39,402 bases of DNA from Gammaproteobacteria bacterium (GTDB lineage: Bacteria; Pseudomonadota; Gammaproteobacteria; JAJPIJ01). The stretch's first letter is position 1. Each line of letters opens with the position of its first letter. Below are positions 36,053-39,402 of this stretch, piece by piece. The DNA lies in NCBI GenBank assembly GCA_022072255.1, contig JAJVHZ010000011.1, positions 175,829-215,230 on the forward strand. Direction: 5' to 3'. The notes under the pieces were generated by a model. The model made no database searches, was not told the origin of the DNA, and worked only from the letters and a program-made list of their open reading frames with translations. The position numbers were made by a program, and so were the translations under genes.

Positions 36053-36649
36053 CTATCCGATCAGGCCGACGATCCAATGCCAGGATGCAACGGCAATGCG
36101 CGCTATCAGGTCCGCGACGAATATCCAGTAGAGATTGCAGACCAGGACGCTGGCGAAAAACAGGTGCCAGTCGCGGGCGCGCAGGCCATCGAAGCTGCCG
36201 CGCCTGAAGAACGCGGTCACGATGAACGGATCGGTGACCGCGCAGAGCAACAGGAAGGTCAGCGCCTGGTTGCGGTTCGTGATCCAGGCCACGAGTCGGT
36301 CGAACCAGGAAGGCTGTGACTTGCGGGCGATGTCCGCGAGCAGGCCGCTGCCGACCCAGTCCACGCCCATGCGCTCGTAGGCGACGAGCAGCAACGCGCA
36401 TTGCAGCAGCGAGAACAATGTCATCAGGGCGCCGCCGAGGATTACGCCCTGCGTGTAGACTACGTAAGGGTAGATTACGAAATCGAAGAAGTGATTGAAG
36501 GAACCGTACAGCGCGTGGCCGGTGCCGATCTGGACGAGGCGCAGCCAGAGCACGCGCCCGCCGGCATCGCCGCCCGGGGCGGTCGCCGGTGGTGCCGATA
36601 CTCCATCATCTGCAGTAACCGCGGCTGTGGAGGACGAAGAGTAACTCAT
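36053..36649 (-). CDS. Unrecognised membrane protein, 198 aa
   Basis: A 198-residue protein with a Ser/Thr/Ala-rich hydrophilic N-terminus (1-32) and about four membrane segments (about 52-68, 70-89, 128-146, 163-190). Aromatics are plentiful (SFNHFFDFVIYPYVVYTQG, 50-68). DRLVAWITNRNQALTF lies between segments 2 and 3. It has no family I recognise. It sits nine bp upstream of the soluble partner gene. Its own leader is unusual (see 36650-37022). Confidence 0.85.
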   Translation of the reverse strand: MSYSSSSTAAVTADDGVSAPPATAPGGDAGGRVLWLRLVQIGTGHALYGSFNHFFDFVIYPYVVYTQGVILGGALMTLFSLLQCALLLVAYERMGVDWVGSGLLADIARKSQPSWFDRLVAWITNRNQALTFLLLCAVTDPFIVTAFFRRGSFDGLRARDWHLFFASVLVCNLYWIFVADLIARIAVASWHWIVGLIG

Positions 36650-37022
36650 TGCGGCGAGACGCTGCCCCTGTTGTTATCGGTTCATTCCTGCCGCCCCCGC
36701 TGGGTACACCGGCGGCTGTTCCGGTATGGAGAAAAAAAGCTGCCCCACCGATCGATCCGGGTTCGCGTCCCTGGCGGACCGCGGGGCGTCGGCTTTCCGG
36801 CAATCGGGGCCTTGAGTGGTACGATTTTCGGGTAGGTTAGCAGGAAAACAGCGTCGAGATCATGACGCGGGGCGGGATTAGTTCTCAGGGAGTCAGTTTT
36901 TTGACGCACTTAACAATAGGCGGATCGCGGTGCGCGAGCTGGCACGCCGGCGCTTTGGCGGCCGGGCGGCCGAGGGCCGATGGCGGGAACCCGAGCCTGT
37001 CCACGCCCGGGGGACTGGTGCC
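36650..37022. other. Divergent intergenic region with T-run hairpin
   Basis: No gene is convincing here. Reading on the minus strand, GCCCC (about 36786-36782) pairs with GGGGC (about 36746-36742) around a roughly 35-base branched interior, and seven T follow three bases later (36738-36732). This could be an attenuator or leader structure 80 bases before the membrane-protein start. On the plus strand a GTCA-N6-TGAC hairpin with six T lies at 36891-36904. A TTCGCGT loop resembles a tRNA T-loop, but no cloverleaf can be built. Confidence 0.35.
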
Positions 37023-38240
37023 GTGCGGACCCTGAGGCCGTTCGCGCTGGCCTGCGCACTGGCCGGCACGAGCGGCGCCGTCGCCGCATCCCTGCCGCTG
37101 GCAGAGCCCGCGGCGGTGCAGATGGATCCGGTACGACTCGCGCTCATCGACGATGTCGTCGCCCGCGGCCTGCGTCGCGGCGACTATCCCGGCGCCGTCG
37201 TTCTCATCGGCCGTCATGGGCGGGTGGCCTTTCAGCGCGCCTATGGGGATCGGCTCACCGTCCCCCGGCGCGAGGCGATGCGGCTCGACACGGTTTTCGA
37301 CATCGCATCGCTGACCAAGGTGCTGGTCACCGCCCCGGCCGTGATGCAGCTCAGGGAGGCCGGCCGGCTGTCGCTGGAGGAGGGCCTGGGCGACCTCGTG
37401 CCGGCCTGCCGTTCGCGGGACCGGCGCGACATCCGGGTACGCCAGCTGCTGGCGCACGAATCCGGCCTGCGCGGGACATTCACCGGGCGGCTGCTGCGCC
37501 GGATCGGCAGTTACCAGGACGGGGTGGCGATGGCATGCGCGGAGGAGATGTCCGGTCGTCCCGGCGCGCAGCTGCGTTACAGCGATCTGAATTACATCCT
37601 GCTGGGCGAGATCGTGCGCCGCACGAGCGGCGAGGATCTCGATCAGTACGCCTACCGTCACATCCTGCGGCCGCTGGGGATGAACGAGACGTACTACAAC
37701 CCGCCTGCGGCATTGCACGCGCGACTGGCGGGGGAGGATGTCGTGACCGGGGAGGTGGAGAACGGCATGGCGACCCGGATGGGCGGGATCTCCGGTCATT
37801 CCGGCCTGTACAGCACGGCGGCAGACCTGGCGGTGTTCAGCGCCATGCTGCTCAATGGCGGCGCCTGGCAGGGCGTGCGGATACTCTCGCAGGCATCCGT
37901 GAAACAGATGACCACGGCGATGGTGCACCATGCGCGCGGCACGCGCGGGTACGGATTCGATGTCGCCAGCGGCTATTCCGGGAGTCGCGGCAGCCTGTTT
38001 CCCTGCAACTCCTACGGCCACACCGGTTACAGCGGCGTCTCGATGTGGCTCGACCCCAACTCCGAGACCTTCGTCATCGTCCTCACCAACCGCCTGCACC
38101 CCGCCGGCAGGGGCGATGTGAAGCTGCTGCGCGAGGAGGTCGCCACCATCGCCGCCGGGGCGCTTCTGGACCTTCATTACACGCGCACGGCCGGCGCGCC
38201 GCTGAACGCGGCGCATCGCTGTCGCGGGGGCCGGGGCTGA
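37023..38240 (+). CDS. Exported serine hydrolase, beta-lactamase class C/PBP-like fold
   Basis: A 405-residue periplasmic serine hydrolase. The signal peptide (about 1-22, ending GAVAAS) directs export. The catalytic SxxK is SLTK (96-99, after FDIA), the second motif is YSD (186-188, in RYSDLNYILLGE), and the third is HTG (in YGHTGYSG). Family members include AmpC, esterases and D-aminopeptidases; the sequence cannot decide. The GTG at 37023 is preferred: GGGGGA lies about eight bases upstream and the signal peptide begins there. A GTG at 36930 would add 31 basic residues that hide the signal. It lies 69 bp before the kinase gene on the same strand. Confidence 0.9.
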   Translation: MRTLRPFALACALAGTSGAVAASLPLAEPAAVQMDPVRLALIDDVVARGLRRGDYPGAVVLIGRHGRVAFQRAYGDRLTVPRREAMRLDTVFDIASLTKVLVTAPAVMQLREAGRLSLEEGLGDLVPACRSRDRRDIRVRQLLAHESGLRGTFTGRLLRRIGSYQDGVAMACAEEMSGRPGAQLRYSDLNYILLGEIVRRTSGEDLDQYAYRHILRPLGMNETYYNPPAALHARLAGEDVVTGEVENGMATRMGGISGHSGLYSTAADLAVFSAMLLNGGAWQGVRILSQASVKQMTTAMVHHARGTRGYGFDVASGYSGSRGSLFPCNSYGHTGYSGVSMWLDPNSETFVIVLTNRLHPAGRGDVKLLREEVATIAAGALLDLHYTRTAGAPLNAAHRCRGGRG

Positions 38241-38309
38241 GGCGGCAGACCTTGCCGCCACGGCGGGATTTCCCCAGAATCCTCTCACCTTCCACGACGT
38301 GGCGTCGGC

Positions 38310-39402
38310 ATGAGCGAACGCACGTACCGTAACGCCCTGCAGCCAGGCTATCTCCTGCACTGGTATCGCATCGACAGCGTGCTCGGACAGGGCGGCTTCG
38401 GCATCACCTACCTCGCGCACGACACCAATCTCGACCACGCCGTCGCGATCAAGGAATTCCTGCCGATGGAGATGGCGATGCGCGATGCGGATCAATCCGT
38501 GCAGCCGTCCTCGCAGGAGATGGACGAGCGCTTCCGCTGGGGTCTGGATCGCTTCGTCGCCGAGGCGCGGACGCTGGCCCGCTTCCGGCACCCCGGCATC
38601 GTGCGCGTGCTGAGCGTCTTCGAGGCCAACAATACCGCCTACATGGTCATGGAGCTGGAGCGTGGCGAGACGCTGCACCAGCGGCTGGCCAGGCAACGGA
38701 CGCTGCCGGAGGCGGACCTGCGTGCGCTGGTCGAAACGCTGTTGGACGGGCTGGAGGCAGTGCACGCGGCCGGCTTCGTGCATCGCGACATCAAGCCGGC
38801 CAATATCATCGTCCGGCCGGAGGGCACGCCCGTGCTCATCGATTTCGGCTCGGCCCGGCAGGCGATTGGGCAGTACACGCGCACGCTCACCACCCTCATC
38901 TCACCCGGTTACGCGCCCTACGAGCAATACCTGAGCGGCGGCGATCGGCAGGGGCCCTGGACGGACATCTACAGCGTCGCGGCGACCCTGTATCGCTGTG
39001 TGGTCGGCCGGCCGCCGCTGGATGCCCTCGATCGCAGCGAGGCAATACTGAAGTCGGAGCAGGATCTGTACGTGCCGGCGGCCGACCTTGCCGCGGGCAG
39101 TTACTCCCCCGCGCTGCTGCGCGCCATCGATCACGGCCTGCGTTTCAAGGCCGCCGATCGGCCGCAAAGCGTGGCGGAGTGGCGCCGGGAGCTGCAGGGC
39201 GAGCTGGATGAGCCGGTGACACGCGTGGCTACGTCGATCGTGGAGCGAGGCCCGGGCGGGGCGCCTGCGACGCGGACGGAGACTTCGCCCCCGCTCGCGA
39301 CAACGGCGCGCCTGACCGACCCGCCGGCTGCCGCGCTCGCGGCCCGCCCGACGAGCGGGGCGCGTCGCGGCCCCGGCGTCGGGCGCGGGTTGATCGCCCT
39401 CG
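38310..39402 (+). CDS. Hanks-type Ser/Thr protein kinase (cut by window edge)
   Basis: At least 364 residues, open to the window end. The kinase domain (about 18-285) is complete: Gly-rich loop GQGGFG (26-31), Lys48 in AIKEF, Glu85 in FVAEA, HRDIKPAN (158-165), DFG (178-180) and SPGYAPYEQY (198-207, activation segment/APE region). After about 285 comes a Pro/Ala/Thr-rich linker that probably leads to a membrane helix and a sensor part outside the window. The start ATG at 38310 has no clear Shine-Dalgarno. It may be co-transcribed with the serine hydrolase, or stand at the head of a new unit. Confidence 0.9.
   Translation, partial: MSERTYRNALQPGYLLHWYRIDSVLGQGGFGITYLAHDTNLDHAVAIKEFLPMEMAMRDADQSVQPSSQEMDERFRWGLDRFVAEARTLARFRHPGIVRVLSVFEANNTAYMVMELERGETLHQRLARQRTLPEADLRALVETLLDGLEAVHAAGFVHRDIKPANIIVRPEGTPVLIDFGSARQAIGQYTRTLTTLISPGYAPYEQYLSGGDRQGPWTDIYSVAATLYRCVVGRPPLDALDRSEAILKSEQDLYVPAADLAAGSYSPALLRAIDHGLRFKAADRPQSVAEWRRELQGELDEPVTRVATSIVERGPGGAPATRTETSPPLATTARLTDPPAAALAARPTSGARRGPGVGRGLIAL

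Noticed and set aside
36741..36790. tRNA-like T-loop (GGGTTCGCGTCCC) on the plus strand
   Set aside because: The loop lacks the invariant A, the T-stem has a mismatch, and no D-arm, anticodon arm, acceptor stem or CCA can be built from the flanks.
36885..38783. 632-codon open frame opposite the serine hydrolase and kinase
   Set aside because: Antisense artefact over two genes with intact catalytic motifs; no family resemblance.

Overview
This is a gene-dense stretch of a high-GC gammaproteobacterial chromosome. The content points to the Chromatiales/Xanthomonadales/Pseudomonas side rather than the enterics: fabA, erpA, an ilvB-ilvN-ilvC-pssA run, an argC-bactofilin-erpA-anmK-M23-tyrS block, and a groESL operon with a HrcA/CIRCE operator. 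No rRNA, tRNA, CRISPR, transposase or prophage gene was seen, and base composition looks even throughout, so it reads as core genome. Genus cannot be fixed from the sequence alone.

Layout. Positions 1-3250 (minus strand): groES-groEL behind a sigma70-like promoter overlapped by a CIRCE element, an intrinsic terminator, then two coupled genes of unknown function, the second cut by the window edge. 3.4-5.0 kb: a CHASE4-GGDEF diguanylate cyclase (minus). 5.2-5.7 kb: fabA (plus). 5.8-9.2 kb (minus): thiD-thiE-hemL-TPR lipid-free secretory protein, linking thiamine and tetrapyrrole synthesis. 9.3-9.6 kb: a small exported Cys-rich peptide resembling bufferins, without its modifying enzymes nearby. 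9.8-11.0 kb (minus): DUF4126 membrane protein and hemJ. 11.3-14.0 kb (plus): argC, a coiled-coil membrane protein, bactofilin, erpA. 14.0-16.8 kb (minus): M23 peptidase and anmK, divergent from tyrS.

18.3-24.8 kb (plus): branched-chain amino-acid block ilvB-ilvN-ilvC, pssA and leuA; leuA has a strong promoter and a Leu-rich leader peptide. 24.9-29.96 kb (plus): family 4 UDG, rimI, cysM, a YdbH-like AsmA protein and a YdbL-like lipoprotein that looks like a YnbE-YdbL fusion. 30.1-32.2 kb: a PolB/DnaQ-like 3'-5' exonuclease and rlmD. 32.4-35.2 kb: a large membrane PAS-GGDEF-EAL protein. 35.2-36.65 kb (minus): an unrecognised soluble/membrane pair. 37.0-39.4 kb (plus): an AmpC-like serine hydrolase and the first part of a Hanks-type Ser/Thr kinase that runs off the window.

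Most of this is housekeeping. The best candidates for new biology are the leuA leader, the YnbE-YdbL-like fusion, the orphan bufferin-like peptide, the bactofilin/M23/AnmK cell-wall neighbourhood, and the unknown gene pair beside the two-headed c-di-GMP enzyme.
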